Shown here: positions 8,601 through 17,892 of the stretch, one piece after another
Layout: each line of letters starts with the position of its first letter
Position numbering within the stretch: position 1 is the first letter of the stretch
Assembly (NCBI GenBank): GCA_016933515.1
Contig: JAFGAV010000037.1
Span: 1 to 41,124, forward strand
Direction of reading: 5' to 3'
DNA length: 41,124 nt
Source: Candidatus Aminicenantota bacterium
Lineage (GTDB): Bacteria > Acidobacteriota > Aminicenantia > Aminicenantales > JAFGAV01
Translations under genes and position numbers: made by a program
The notes under the pieces: generated by a model
Told to the model about the DNA's origin: nothing
Database searches by the model: none
What the model saw: the letters and a program-made list of their open reading frames with translations, nothing else

Positions 8601-11303
8601 TCATCGGTTTTCGAAGGCGACCCGGGCGGCCTGTCCCAAACGGAGGACGCGGGGCAGCGTCCCCGCGCCGCGTCCCGAGGGCGGAAGCAGGCGCATGAGC
8701 TCCCGATCGTCGCCGTCGACAATGAGCTCCGTCCCGGAAACGGCCTGCAAGCCTGTCAGCCAGACCTCGGCCCGGCCGGTTCCCTTATCGACCGGAGCCT
8801 CGGCCGTTTCCGCCGTCAGGCGCAGCCGGTGCGCGCCCGGGCCGACCTCCACGGTCAGCCAATGCCACTTGCCGGGCTGGGAGACGCGTCCTGGCTCGAC
8901 GTCCTGGCCGTCGGACTCGACTTTCAGCCTCGGGTCGGAATCCCCTTCCCTGCCGGGAAGAAGCAGGAATCCCAGCGTGGCTTGGCGCGCGGAACCGTCG
9001 ATAAAAAATTCCACTTCCACGCCCGATTTCAGAGGATGCACGGCGACGGCCGCCGCCAGGGGCGGAGACGGAGCCGTCAACGCGGCCCATTGGGAAGGAG
9101 GGCAATCCTTCCCGCCCCGTTTGAAGCCGCCCGGCCCGGCGACACCCGGCCGCTCGCCCACCTCGAGCAAGCGGATCCCTCCGGGACAAGACTCGAAAAC
9201 GGAGTCCACGGGGATGGGGCCGGCAAGCTCCGAGACGGGCCGCAATTCGTAGACCGCCGCCTCGAAACCGAGAAGCGTTATTCTGATTTCGTCGCCGGCG
9301 GCGTAGAGATCCGGAGCCGCCCAGCGCGTGGGGTAGATCCTCTCCAGGAGAAGGCCGGATGACGAGGGGTCCAGGCCGTTGGCCGGGTCGAGCGTCACGG
9401 TGATTTCCGAGGCTTCGACGACGGGATTGCGGACCGCCAATAGCCCTCGGGATCCGCTGAAGTGAACATGGCCGTAGGGTTCGCCCCGGCCCGGATCTCC
9501 TCCGACCATCTCCCCGCGCTTCAGGACGTCGAATCTCTCCCGAGCCCAGCGAAGGCTCCCGGCCAGCACGGCCCATTCGTCTTCGCTCAAAATGTCCGGA
9601 GCGATATAGAGCTCATGCATGGCCACGCCCCGGGCGAGGTAAAAGACGACCTCGTCGGCGAATTTGCCCGGCGGCTCGCCGCGCCCGATGTCCTCGATGT
9701 CGATATGGCCTTTGAGCACCCCGTGGGTCATGAGATTGGCCGTGGGGAACCAGAGCCCTTTGCGGCGGAAATTCTCGTAAAGGACCGTATCCCTGTAGGT
9801 GATCGAGCTGTCGCGGGTCGAAATGCTGGGGATTTCCGCGCTGCCGAAGTCCCCGCCGTCCATCCAGATCGTGTTCGCCCATCGGAGCCACCAGGGACTG
9901 AGCCAGGTGCCGGAGGTGATGTTCAGGAACGTCTGAGGATGGACGGCCCTCACGGCTTCGCAGCTTTCGATGAGGTGCCGCAGCGCCGCCCGGCGTCCGT
10001 AGATCCCGATCGGGCCGCCGTTCTTCGGGTTGTTGTCCACGAACTGAATTCCGTCCCACTTGAAATACGTCGCGCCGGCGCGGGACATTTCCGTGACGCG
10101 GCGGCGGAAAAGATCGGCATACCGGCGGCCGACCAGGGACATCATGTTGTTGTCCGTGACTTCGTAGCCTTCGGCCCGGAACCAGTCCGCCCTCCGGCCG
10201 TGAAAGCTGTAGCCGCCCGTCGGCCCGAACCAGATGCCGAGCGCGGTCCCGGTGCGTTCGAGCTCCCTGCGGATGGGTTCGAGGCCGTTCGGAAACTGGG
10301 CGGGCCGCAGCCGCCAGTCGGACTCGTAAACGTCCCAACCGTCGTCCAGGACGAAGGCGTCGAGGGTGATGCCGTGGCGTTCGACCATGTTCTCCCGTAT
10401 CAGGCGGGCGATGCGCAGGACGTTTTCCTCGTTCATGACCTGGGCGGGCTTGACCTCGGGGTATTCCGCGCTTCGCAGATCGTACCAGGTGTTGTACAGC
10501 GTATAGGGCCGCAGAGGGGCCGCACGGATTTCGTCCAGATAGCGGACGAACCATTCCTTGACCCTCCCGTCGGGTGTGAGGGCCAGGACGGCCCATTCGC
10601 CCGCGACGCCCCCGTCGTCGATCCGTTCCCCGATTTCCTGGCCGCATCGCAGGTGCGCGCCCCCTGGATCGAGCGTCAAAGAGTTGTCCGCGGACGGCCA
10701 TTCCAGCCCGGCGAACGCTCCCCCGCCTTCGAGCGTCAGGGCCACGGGCTGACCGAAGCCCCCGGCCTTGATCACCCTAGGCGCTCCGGACAGCCGGGCG
10801 TCATAGGCGTACAGGGCATGAAGCAGGTGGCCGGAGGTTCCTTCGCGCTCGGCGTAGGGCAGCGGATGTCGGCGTTCGAAGACCCGCAGGCGGCGGCGCA
10901 GGGAGCGCGTCCCGTTGTTCAGTCGAACCGTGAACTCCAGGCCGATGTGCGCCGGCCCGTCGAAGAACAACGACCATTCCTGCCCCGCGTCGTCCGACCG
11001 CTTCGCGCTTCCCTTCAGGGTGAAATCAGATGGCCCGAGCATGATGAAGATGTCGCCGTTGTTCGCTTTGCCCGGAGCCCGCCAGCCGTTCCAAACGAGC
11101 GCAACGGCGAAACCGGCATCGTTCTCCAGGAAGGGCCCGCCTCCGGACGGGATCTCGAGACGTTCCCCGGCCAGACGTCCTCCTTCCACCCGGACGACCG
11201 CCCGCAACAGGTCGTTGGCCAAAGGAAATTCCTCGACCTCGACCGCGGGGGCCGTACCGCCGGCCAGGACGTTCAAGAGGCAGAGAATCATAACAGCGCG
11301 CAT
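8601..11303 (-). CDS. Secreted GH36/melibiase-like alpha-galactosidase
   Basis: A 900-residue glycoside hydrolase of the GH36/clan D type, expected to release alpha-galactosyl or related residues from glycans. The start is ATG 11303, 7 nt after GGGAGG, and opens a signal peptide (MRAVMILCLLNVLAGG); the longer frame upstream lacks a ribosome site. The barrel shows VLDDGWDVYESDW, the nucleophile motif FKWDGIQF (Asp417) and the acid/base region WMDGGDFG (Asp482/Asp485). The N-terminal third resembles the beta-sandwich of GH36 enzymes. The C-terminal 200 residues look like beta-rich accessory modules and end without an anchor. A perfect TTGACA lies at 11381-11386 upstream, but no matching -10 is seen. 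Substrate is inferred only from family; related clan members hydrolyse N-acetylgalactosaminides. Confidence 0.82.
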   Translation of the reverse strand: MRAVMILCLLNVLAGGTAPAVEVEEFPLANDLLRAVVRVEGGRLAGERLEIPSGGGPFLENDAGFAVALVWNGWRAPGKANNGDIFIMLGPSDFTLKGSAKRSDDAGQEWSLFFDGPAHIGLEFTVRLNNGTRSLRRRLRVFERRHPLPYAEREGTSGHLLHALYAYDARLSGAPRVIKAGGFGQPVALTLEGGGAFAGLEWPSADNSLTLDPGGAHLRCGQEIGERIDDGGVAGEWAVLALTPDGRVKEWFVRYLDEIRAAPLRPYTLYNTWYDLRSAEYPEVKPAQVMNEENVLRIARLIRENMVERHGITLDAFVLDDGWDVYESDWRLRPAQFPNGLEPIRRELERTGTALGIWFGPTGGYSFHGRRADWFRAEGYEVTDNNMMSLVGRRYADLFRRRVTEMSRAGATYFKWDGIQFVDNNPKNGGPIGIYGRRAALRHLIESCEAVRAVHPQTFLNITSGTWLSPWWLRWANTIWMDGGDFGSAEIPSISTRDSSITYRDTVLYENFRRKGLWFPTANLMTHGVLKGHIDIEDIGRGEPPGKFADEVVFYLARGVAMHELYIAPDILSEDEWAVLAGSLRWARERFDVLKRGEMVGGDPGRGEPYGHVHFSGSRGLLAVRNPVVEASEITVTLDPANGLDPSSSGLLLERIYPTRWAAPDLYAAGDEIRITLLGFEAAVYELRPVSELAGPIPVDSVFESCPGGIRLLEVGERPGVAGPGGFKRGGKDCPPSQWAALTAPSPPLAAAVAVHPLKSGVEVEFFIDGSARQATLGFLLLPGREGDSDPRLKVESDGQDVEPGRVSQPGKWHWLTVEVGPGAHRLRLTAETAEAPVDKGTGRAEVWLTGLQAVSGTELIVDGDDRELMRLLPPSGRGAGTLPRVLRLGQAARVAFENR

Positions 11304-11412
11304 GCCTTTTCCTCCCTCACCGGCGCTCATTGATCGGAACGCTGGAACCGTGCGGATTCCGACAAAAGATTTCATGAAATTGTCAAAGACCCGCCGCTGC
11401 GGCCGCGCCGTT

Positions 11413-12135
11413 TCAGGCTTTGTCCGGGCCGCCCCCGGGCAGGACGTTCACGTCGGGGTTCTTCTCTCCATAGTTTTCGAGGAGGGCGTTCATCACCTCG
11501 GCCCGCGTCTTTCCTTTGCCTTCGAGCGTTTTGATCAACTGATACGCTCCGAACAGCGAGGAGGGTCCGATCTCGGAGGCAAAAGTCCCCACTCCCCCGT
11601 TCCAGACAAACAGGGCGAACAGTTCATCCAGTTCGGCAAGGCTGACGCCCAAGGCATAGGCTTTGACCAGCTCCCGGGTCGCTTGCCGAATCCGGCCGGC
11701 GCCCACGCCGTTGGCCAGGGAGAGAAGCACCTTGATCTTGGGATCGATAGCCGAGCGCTTGTTCCCCCAGATCAGGTTCCAGAAATTCATCACCGTCTCG
11801 GTCAGGGCGTCGTCGATCTTTTTGAAATTGAGAATGGCGGTCGGTTTCAAAGGCATGTCTCCGCCGTTTATGAACGCGGGTTCTTTTTTCGCCACCCGGT
11901 AAAAATACACCCGATATTCCCCGTCCGAAACCCGCTCGGTCAGATGCTCGAAACCGAAATCGGCCAAGGCGGAATACAAGGGGATCGGCTCAAAAGTCTG
12001 AATGACGCACAGCCCCTGACCGACGTCCAGGCGGTCGGCTCTGGCCAGAAGGCCGGGCAAAAAATTATCGGTCACATGCCTCACATCCAAACAATCAAAA
12101 CTTCTTTTCCGGCTTTCCCAATCCGGCGACATCAT
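11413..12135 (-). CDS. DUF2249 domain fused to carboxymuconolactone-decarboxylase-like domain
   Basis: A 240-residue soluble protein. Start ATG 12135 is placed 6 nt after AGGAGG; the longer frame upstream is only a basic run. Residues about 14-85 match DUF2249, a small TusA/SirA-like fold (CLDVRHVTDNFLPGLL... QGLCVIQTFEPIPL... GFEH). Residues about 110-225 resemble the all-helical AhpD/carboxymuconolactone decarboxylase fold, but the CxxCxxxH redox motif is absent: the equivalent helix reads LANGVGAGRIRQ. DUF2249 proteins are often found with redox or nitrogen-oxide genes; nothing here confirms such a role. The gene is separate from its neighbours: a 109-bp gap follows, and it has its own promoter. 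Function is unknown; domain calls are from pattern recognition. Confidence 0.72.
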   Translation of the reverse strand: MMSPDWESRKRSFDCLDVRHVTDNFLPGLLARADRLDVGQGLCVIQTFEPIPLYSALADFGFEHLTERVSDGEYRVYFYRVAKKEPAFINGGDMPLKPTAILNFKKIDDALTETVMNFWNLIWGNKRSAIDPKIKVLLSLANGVGAGRIRQATRELVKAYALGVSLAELDELFALFVWNGGVGTFASEIGPSSLFGAYQLIKTLEGKGKTRAEVMNALLENYGEKNPDVNVLPGGGPDKA

Positions 12136-12260
12136 CTTCCGCCTCCTTTTCGGCTTGCGACTCCGCCTCACGCGCCGGCCGGCCGCTCCCGCCTGGTCCG
12201 CCCCGAAGAATCATCAAGAAGTCGTTTTTCCGCCCCGTGTTCGCGATGAGTCCGAAATCG

Positions 12261-12289
12261 AATATACATAGGCCCGAGGGCGAAATCAA
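12261..12289 (-). promoter_or_regulatory. Promoter of the DUF2249-CMD gene
   Basis: On the minus strand TTGATT (12289-12284) and TATATT (12266-12261) are separated by 17 bp. A start near 12254 would give a leader of about 118 nt. The 336-bp gap 12136-12471 otherwise holds this promoter, the nrdJ promoter and two nrdJ leader stem-loops. Confidence 0.45.
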
Positions 12290-12346
12290 GATCGGTCCCC
12301 GATGAGCCTCACGGAAAGCGATTCTCTTTCTCGAAGAACGGGGATT

Positions 12347-12355
12347 TGATATAAT
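12347..12355 (+). promoter_or_regulatory. Extended -10 promoter of nrdJ
   Basis: TGATATAAT is a perfect extended -10 (TGn + TATAAT at 12350-12355). The -35 region (TTTCTC around 12327-12332) is poor, as expected for extended -10 promoters. The start would be near 12362, giving a leader of about 110 nt. Confidence 0.5.
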
Positions 12356-12385
12356 CAATCTAAAATGCGGTTGCTTCGATTCCGT

Positions 12386-12429
12386 GCTCTTTCCCAAGAG
12401 CGTTGAAAGGCGCGTCTTTTGAAGAGGCG
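12386..12429 (+). other. Two stem-loops in the nrdJ leader
   Basis: GCTCTT (12386-12391) pairs with AAGAGC (12396-12401) across TCCC. A second stem pairs 12411-12418 with 12422-12429 with one G-G mismatch. They lie between the promoter and the ribosome-binding site (GAAAGGAG, 12457-12464). I see neither a cobalamin riboswitch core nor NrdR boxes. Confidence 0.3.
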
Positions 12430-12471
12430 GTTTGGCCTCATAACAGGAATCCTCCCGAAAGGAGTCGATCG

Positions 12472-14688
12472 ATGAACGCTGAAGAAAAAATAAAAAAAGT
12501 GAAAAAGAGAGACGGGCGGATTGTCCCTTTCAACCGCCAAAAAATCGTCGCAGCCGTCTTCAAGGCCATGAAGTCCGTCGAGGAAGGAGATCTCAAAAAA
12601 GATCCCGTCCGCGTGGCCGCCGGAAGCGTCAGGGAGCTGGAAAGGCGATTCCTGCCCCATGCGATTCCGGGGATAGAGGAAATCCAAGATATCGTGGAAG
12701 AAAAACTCATCTTGATGGATTTTCCACGAACGGCCAAATCCTACATCCTCTATCGTCAGGAAAGAGCCAAGATCAGGGATAAGCAAAAGGCGGTCCCGAA
12801 AAGAGTCCGGGAGCTCGCCCAGAAAAGCAAGAAATGTTTTCCGGATGCTTTGGGAGAATTCATCTACTATCGGACGTATTCCCGTTGGCTGCCCGAGGAA
12901 AACCGAAGGGAAACCTGGATCGAATCCGTGGACCGGTATATGCGCTTTATGAAGGAAGTCCTGGGGGACAAGATCTCCAAAGGCAAATACCGGGAAATCA
13001 GGGATTCCATTCTCAACCAGAAAGTCATGCCCTCGATGCGGCTCATGTGGGCCGCCGGCGAAGCGACCCGGGCCACCAACGTGGCGACGTACAATTGTTC
13101 TTACATCGCCCCCAACGGCTTGAAGGATTTTGCCGAGATCATGTATCTCCTCATGTGCGGGGCGGGAGTGGGATTCTCCGTCGAGAATCAGAACATCCAG
13201 CAGCTTCCCATCGTCAAGCACCAGACGGGAGAAACGCTGCCCGTTCATGTCGTCCATGACAGCAAGGAGGGTTGGGGTGACGCCCTGACCCTGGGGCTCA
13301 AGGCCTGGTATGAGGGCAAAGACGTCAAGTTCGATTACTCCCAAGTCAGGCCCTACGGGGCCCGCCTGAAGACCATGGGAGGAATCAGCTCCGGCCCGGA
13401 GCCGTTGAAATCTCTTCTGGATTTCGCCCGGAAGAAAATTCTCAGCAACCAGGGTCAGAGACTCAGCAGCCTCGATGTCCATGACATCATTTGCAAGATC
13501 GGGCAGCTCGTGGAGATGGGGGGCGTGAGACGAAGCGCCCTGATCTCGCTCTCCGATCTGGATGACGAGAAGATGAGGGCGGCCAAGACGGGGCATTATT
13601 ACCTCGCCAATCCTCAAAGGTCCATGGCGAACAACTCGGCCGTCTACAACAAGAAACCGTCGGCGACCAAATTCATCGAAGAATGGTTGTCCCTGGCCCG
13701 GAGCGGGACGGGAGAAAGAGGGATTTTCAACCGGGGCGGGCTGGAAAAACAGATGCCCGCGCGGAGATGGGAAAAATTCCGGAAACACCTGCAAACCGCG
13801 GGAACCAATCCCTGCGGGGAAATCACGCTCCGCGACAAGCAGTTCTGCAATCTCACCGAGATTGTGGCCCGGCCGTCCGATACGCTGTCCTCGTTGTTGA
13901 AAAAGGCCGAAATCGCCTCCATCCTGGGCACGTATCAATCCAGCCTGACCCATTTTCCCTACATCTCCAAGGAATGGGAAAGGAATTGCGAGGAGGAAAG
14001 ACTGCTTGGTGTCTCGATCACCGGACAGTGGGATTGTCCCGTCGTCCGTCAGCCCAAGGTCCTCAAGGCCATCGTCAAAAAGATCCTGGACACGAACAGA
14101 GCCTACGCCCGGAAACTCAACATCAATTTTTCGACCTCCGTATCGTCGGTCAAGCCTTCCGGAACGGTCTCGCAATTGGTCAATGCGGCCCCGGGAATGC
14201 ATCCCCGGCACAGCCCCTATTACATCAGACGGATCCGGATTTCGGCCGGGGATCCTTTGTGCAAGATGCTGATCGAACAGAAAGTGCCCTATCATCCGGA
14301 AGTCGGGCAAACCGAGGCGTCCGCAACGACGTACGTTTTTGATTTTCCGGTCAAGGCGCCGGACAAATCGACCTTCAAAGAAGACCTGAACGCCGTCGAT
14401 CAGCTGGAATACTGGAAAATGGTCAAAGAGAACTTCACGGAGCACAATCCTTCGGTGACGATTCTGGTCAAGGATGACGAGTGGATCATGGTCGCCAACT
14501 GGCTGTATGAAAACTGGGACATCATCGGGGGGCTCACGTTTTTGCCCCGCGACAATTCCGTCTACCAGCTCGCTCCTTTTGAGGAGATCACCCGGGAGGA
14601 ATACGAGAGGCTGGTTTCGGAGTTTCCGGATATCGATTATTCCCAGATTCTCGTTTACGAAAAAGAGCTCGAGGGAAAGCCTTACTGA
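12472..14688 (+). CDS. nrdJ: Adenosylcobalamin-dependent ribonucleotide reductase (class II) with ATP cone
   Basis: A 738-residue class II ribonucleotide reductase that makes deoxyribonucleotides using adenosylcobalamin to generate its thiyl radical, needing no oxygen. ATG 12472 follows GAAAGGAG at 7 nt. Residues about 9-95 form an ATP-cone regulatory domain (KRDGRIVPFNRQKIV). The catalytic barrel shows Cys209 in YNCSY, the radical Cys448 in NPCGEI and the partner Cys459 in QFCNL; the 11-residue spacing equals C408/C419 of the Lactobacillus enzyme. Its size and order fit the monomeric triphosphate-reductase type. Oddity: the C terminus stops at ELEGKPY and lacks the Cys pair that normally re-reduces the active site; the downstream frames do not restore it. 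No nrdAB or nrdD gene is in the window. Confidence 0.93.
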   Translation: MNAEEKIKKVKKRDGRIVPFNRQKIVAAVFKAMKSVEEGDLKKDPVRVAAGSVRELERRFLPHAIPGIEEIQDIVEEKLILMDFPRTAKSYILYRQERAKIRDKQKAVPKRVRELAQKSKKCFPDALGEFIYYRTYSRWLPEENRRETWIESVDRYMRFMKEVLGDKISKGKYREIRDSILNQKVMPSMRLMWAAGEATRATNVATYNCSYIAPNGLKDFAEIMYLLMCGAGVGFSVENQNIQQLPIVKHQTGETLPVHVVHDSKEGWGDALTLGLKAWYEGKDVKFDYSQVRPYGARLKTMGGISSGPEPLKSLLDFARKKILSNQGQRLSSLDVHDIICKIGQLVEMGGVRRSALISLSDLDDEKMRAAKTGHYYLANPQRSMANNSAVYNKKPSATKFIEEWLSLARSGTGERGIFNRGGLEKQMPARRWEKFRKHLQTAGTNPCGEITLRDKQFCNLTEIVARPSDTLSSLLKKAEIASILGTYQSSLTHFPYISKEWERNCEEERLLGVSITGQWDCPVVRQPKVLKAIVKKILDTNRAYARKLNINFSTSVSSVKPSGTVSQLVNAAPGMHPRHSPYYIRRIRISAGDPLCKMLIEQKVPYHPEVGQTEASATTYVFDFPVKAPDKSTFKEDLNAVDQLEYWKMVKENFTEHNPSVTILVKDDEWIMVANWLYENWDIIGGLTFLPRDNSVYQLAPFEEITREEYERLVSEFPDIDYSQILVYEKELEGKPY

Positions 14689-14759
14689 AGCCGCCTGCGC
14701 CGCCTCGCGCGAAGCCGGCCGGCCTCCCCCGGAACGCCGCGCCCCGCTCCCGTCATCCA

Positions 14760-14789
14760 TTGTCTCGTTGAAGTCCCGTGTGTTATATA
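14760..14789 (+). promoter_or_regulatory. Candidate leaderless promoter of the DUF2723 gene
   Basis: TTGTCT (14760-14765), an 18-bp spacer and TATATA (14784-14789) are followed after six bases by ATG (14796). The transcript would begin at or next to the start codon. No ribosome-binding site is visible, which agrees with a leaderless mRNA. Confidence 0.45.
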
Positions 14790-14795
14790 CGCCCC

Positions 14796-16409
14796 ATGAA
14801 TTCCCGAGGGCTCGCCGCGGCGGCTTTGGTCGTGCTTTTTTCCGTGATCTACGGGTTGACGCTCGTTCCGGGCATCGGCCTGACCGGCGACAGCATCAAA
14901 TTCCAGTACATCGGCCGGGTTCTGGGCGTGCCTCACTCCACGGGCTATCCGGTTTATCTCGTTCTCAGCCATCTGTTCACCGGCCTGCCGGTCAAGTCCG
15001 TGGCGTTCCGGGCGAATCTCCTGTCGGCCGTGTTCGCCGTCCTGACGATCGCCGTTCTCTGCCTGATCCTCGGCCGGCTGACGGGAAGCGCGGGAACGGC
15101 ATTCGTCGCCGCGGCTTTTTTCGGCCTGACGGTCACGTTCTGGTCCCAAGCCGTGGTCGCCGAGGTCTACACCCTGGCCGCTTTCTTCCTGGCCCTTGTC
15201 TTCTGGACTCTTATCGAGTGGCAGGTTACGGGAAAAAGCGGCGCTTTGATCGCTTTTCTTTTCGCTTACGGTCTGAGCCTGGGCAATCACCTGACGATCA
15301 TCGCCTGTCTCCCCGCCGTTCTGGTCTTCGTTATTCTCGTCCAAGCCAAAGTGTTCGGCCGGAGGAAGCTTTGGCTTTTCGGGTCGGCCGCTCTGGCGGC
15401 CGGGCTCGGCTCATACGGCCTCTTGTTCCTTCGGACGGCGCAGGGAGCTCCCTACCTGGAGCACGAGGTCCGTTCTTTTCGCGACCTGCTGTTCCTGGTC
15501 ACCGGCCATCAATTCCAAGACCAGATGTTCGCCTTCTCGGCGAAAGAACTTCTCGTTGATCGGATCCCTCTTTTTATCCGGATGGTGATCAGGGACCTCA
15601 CCTGGCCGGGACTCGTCATCGCTCTGGCCGGGCTCGTCTTCCTGTTCCTCAGAAAACGGAAGGTTTTCGCCTTGATTTTCCTTGCGCTTGCGGGAGAGAC
15701 GATCTGGATTCTGAGCACGGACATCCGGGACATCCAGATGCACATGATCCCCGTCAGCCTGATCCTCTGCCTGGCGGCCGGCTTCGGGATCTTCTCCCTG
15801 ATGTCCTTGGCGCGGAAACATCTCTCTCCCTGGCTCCCCCTGGTTTTTATTCCCTTCCTGGCCTGGCTGGGAACGGTGAACGCCTCCGAGATCGATCTCG
15901 GCCGAAATCCGGCCTACAGGGCACGCCTGGAGCAGGACCGCCGCTTGGACGCCCTTTTTCAGGGCATCCCTCCCTATTCCCTCATCCTGACAGACAATTA
16001 TCCCGACACTCAAAACGTTCACTACAAGCGCCTGATCGACTATCCGGAGAAAAACGTCATCCCCCATCTCCTCAATCCCCGTGAGCCTCTCGCCTCTCAG
16101 CTCGGCACGAAGCTTGTCGTCTCCCTTCAGACCTTGCCGGGGCTGCAGGAACGTCTCGGACTCGCGGAAGAACTGGAAAACATGAAAGGCCGAAGCCGGG
16201 AGGCCGTCGGCCTTCGTCTTCTCCACCTCATCCGGACGGACCGCGGAATTCAGAAGGGATTCGCCGCCCACGTCTATGCTGCGACCGATGATGTAAGAAA
16301 AAAAATCGCCGCCGCGGGCATTCCGATCGCGCCCTTCACCGTGCGGATGTCAGAGGAAGGACGTTTATATCTTTTTCACCGTGTTTCGCTCTTCGATCCC
16401 CGGGAATGA
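14796..16409 (+). CDS. DUF2723 (GT117-like) multispanning membrane protein
   Basis: A 537-residue polytopic membrane protein of the DUF2723 family, whose members are classed with lipid-linked-sugar-dependent protein glycosyltransferases. The N-terminal signature is clear: [26 protein letters not shown], with the acidic residue in the first periplasmic loop (GDS) expected to be catalytic in GT-C enzymes. About ten hydrophobic segments fill residues 7-365; the last about 170 residues are soluble and probably periplasmic. ATG 14796 is chosen because it begins the first membrane helix and follows a promoter directly. It probably adds sugars to exported proteins, although donor and acceptor are unknown. 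It is convergent with rho, only 15 bp apart, with no terminator seen between them. Confidence 0.8.
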   Translation: MNSRGLAAAALVVLFSVIYGLTLVPGIGLTGDSIKFQYIGRVLGVPHSTGYPVYLVLSHLFTGLPVKSVAFRANLLSAVFAVLTIAVLCLILGRLTGSAGTAFVAAAFFGLTVTFWSQAVVAEVYTLAAFFLALVFWTLIEWQVTGKSGALIAFLFAYGLSLGNHLTIIACLPAVLVFVILVQAKVFGRRKLWLFGSAALAAGLGSYGLLFLRTAQGAPYLEHEVRSFRDLLFLVTGHQFQDQMFAFSAKELLVDRIPLFIRMVIRDLTWPGLVIALAGLVFLFLRKRKVFALIFLALAGETIWILSTDIRDIQMHMIPVSLILCLAAGFGIFSLMSLARKHLSPWLPLVFIPFLAWLGTVNASEIDLGRNPAYRARLEQDRRLDALFQGIPPYSLILTDNYPDTQNVHYKRLIDYPEKNVIPHLLNPREPLASQLGTKLVVSLQTLPGLQERLGLAEELENMKGRSREAVGLRLLHLIRTDRGIQKGFAAHVYAATDDVRKKIAAAGIPIAPFTVRMSEEGRLYLFHRVSLFDPRE

Positions 16410-16424
16410 CGGCCGCGGTCGGGC

Positions 16425-17804
16425 CTACAATCCCTTGCTCATGGCGCCCAGGAAGTCTTCGTTCGTCTTGGTCTTGCTGAGCTTCTCCACGAGGAGCTCC
16501 ATGGCCTCGACTTCGGAGAGCTGGCTGAGGACCTTGCGCAGGATCCAGATGCGGTTGAGGTCGACCTCCTCGATGAGGAGCTCCTCCTTGCGCGTGCCCG
16601 AGCGGTTGATGTCGATGGCCGGGAAGAGGCGCTTGTCGACGAGCCGGCGGTCGAGGTTGATCTCCATGTTGCCCGTGCCCTTGAACTCCTCGAAGATGAC
16701 GTCGTCCATGCGGCTGCCCGTGTCGATCAGGGCCGTGGCCATGATGGTCAGGCTGCCGCCTTCCTCGATCTTGCGGGCCGAGCCGAAGAACTTCTTGGGC
16801 TTGTTCAGGGCGTTGGCGTCGATGCCGCCCGAGAGGACCTTGCCTGAGGGCGGGATGATGGCGTTGTGCGCCCGGGCCAGCCGGGTGATGGAGTCGAGCA
16901 GGATGACGACGTCGCGCTTGAGCTCGACGAGGCGCTTGGCCTTCTCCAGAACGATGTTCGCCACCTGAGTGTTCCGGACGGGCGGCTCGTCAAACGTCGA
17001 GGCCACGACCTCTCCGTTGACGCTCCGCTGGAAGTCGGTGACCTCCTCGGGCCGCTCGGCGACCAGGAGAACGATGAGGAAAATCTCCGGATGGTTCTTC
17101 TCGATGGATTTGGCGATCGTCTTAAGGAGGGTCGTCTTTCCCGCCCGGGGCGGCGAGACGATCAGGCCGCGCTGGCCCTTGCCGATGGGCGTCAGGAGGT
17201 CCATGACCCGGGCGTTCATGTTCTTGACGTTGCCGTCCTGAAGCTTGATCTTCTCGAACGGATAGAGAGGCGTGAGCTGCTCGAAGTGGACGTTCCGCCG
17301 CTTGTCGAAGATGTCGTCCGGATGGAGAAAGTTGATGGCCTCGATCTTGATCAGGGCGAAGTACTTCTCCCCGTTCTTCGGCGGGCGGACGATTCCCGAT
17401 ACCGTGTCGCCCGTGCGGAGCTGGAACTTCCGGATCTGGGACGGGGAAACATAGATATCGTCCTGGCTCGGCAGATAGCTGAATTCCGGAGCCCGGAGGA
17501 ATCCGAATCCGTCCTCCAGGCATTCCAGGACGCCTTCGGAAAAGAGAAGGCCCTGCTTTTTGGCCTGAGCTTCCAGAATTCTGAAGATCACGTCGTGTTT
17601 GCTGACTTTTTCCTTGAGTTCCTCCTCGGGAACGCCGGCCTGCACGGCGATGCGCACCAGCGGAGCGAGCTCTTTGTCCTCGAGTTCGAGGAGACTGTAC
17701 TCCCTGGGTTTTCGCCCCCGGGCGGAGGACGCTCCTCCGGCTTCAGGAGCTTCGGCGCTTGTCTCCGCTGAAGGATTTTTTTGAAGGTCTTCGTTTCTCG
17801 GCAT
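16425..17804 (-). CDS. rho: Transcription termination factor Rho
   Basis: The 459-residue hexameric RNA helicase that terminates transcription. ATG 17804 sits 8 nt after AAGGA and is preferred to earlier in-frame codons. Residues 1-45 are a short Pro/Ala/Glu-rich lead, then the Rho N-terminal helical domain, the cold-shock-like primary RNA site (GFGFLRAP... [18 protein letters not shown]), and the ATPase core with P-loop PPRAGKTT (Lys223), the Walker B region [16 protein letters not shown] and the C-terminal [12 protein letters not shown] segment. It lies last in a minus-strand array after lon, with 88 bp between them that hold a strong 10-bp hairpin. That hairpin could attenuate or insulate rho expression; Rho is autoregulated by leader attenuation in E. 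coli. Confidence 0.96.
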   Translation of the reverse strand: MPRNEDLQKNPSAETSAEAPEAGGASSARGRKPREYSLLELEDKELAPLVRIAVQAGVPEEELKEKVSKHDVIFRILEAQAKKQGLLFSEGVLECLEDGFGFLRAPEFSYLPSQDDIYVSPSQIRKFQLRTGDTVSGIVRPPKNGEKYFALIKIEAINFLHPDDIFDKRRNVHFEQLTPLYPFEKIKLQDGNVKNMNARVMDLLTPIGKGQRGLIVSPPRAGKTTLLKTIAKSIEKNHPEIFLIVLLVAERPEEVTDFQRSVNGEVVASTFDEPPVRNTQVANIVLEKAKRLVELKRDVVILLDSITRLARAHNAIIPPSGKVLSGGIDANALNKPKKFFGSARKIEEGGSLTIMATALIDTGSRMDDVIFEEFKGTGNMEINLDRRLVDKRLFPAIDINRSGTRKEELLIEEVDLNRIWILRKVLSQLSEVEAMELLVEKLSKTKTNEDFLGAMSKGL

Positions 17805-17831
17805 TTTGCGCATCCTTATATGGAATTGTCC

Positions 17832-17859
17832 GCCTCCGGGCACTCGGGCGCCCGGAGGC
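17832..17859 (-). other. Strong GC hairpin between lon and rho
   Basis: GCCTCCGGGC (17832-17841) and GCCCGGAGGC (17850-17859) form a perfect 10-bp stem with an 8-nt loop. On the transcribed minus strand no U-tract follows; the next bases are GGACAATTCCA. It may be an attenuator, an RNA-processing site or a partial terminator before rho. Confidence 0.5.
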
Positions 17860-17892
17860 ATCGGCAACAAACCGCCGGCCGCGGTTGGGCCG

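Noticed and set aside
9462-11333. Antisense open frame of about 620 codons over the galactosidase gene
   Set aside because: Shadow frame; GH36 motifs and a signal peptide lie on the minus strand.
12180-12471. Cobalamin riboswitch or NrdR boxes upstream of nrdJ
   Set aside because: The leader is too short for a B12 riboswitch and shows no core; the only AT-rich palindrome-like word (around 12259-12272) matches NrdR boxes poorly.
12355-14760. Antisense open frame of about 800 codons over nrdJ
   Set aside because: The plus strand encodes unmistakable NrdJ; the antisense product has no recognisable domain and no start signals.
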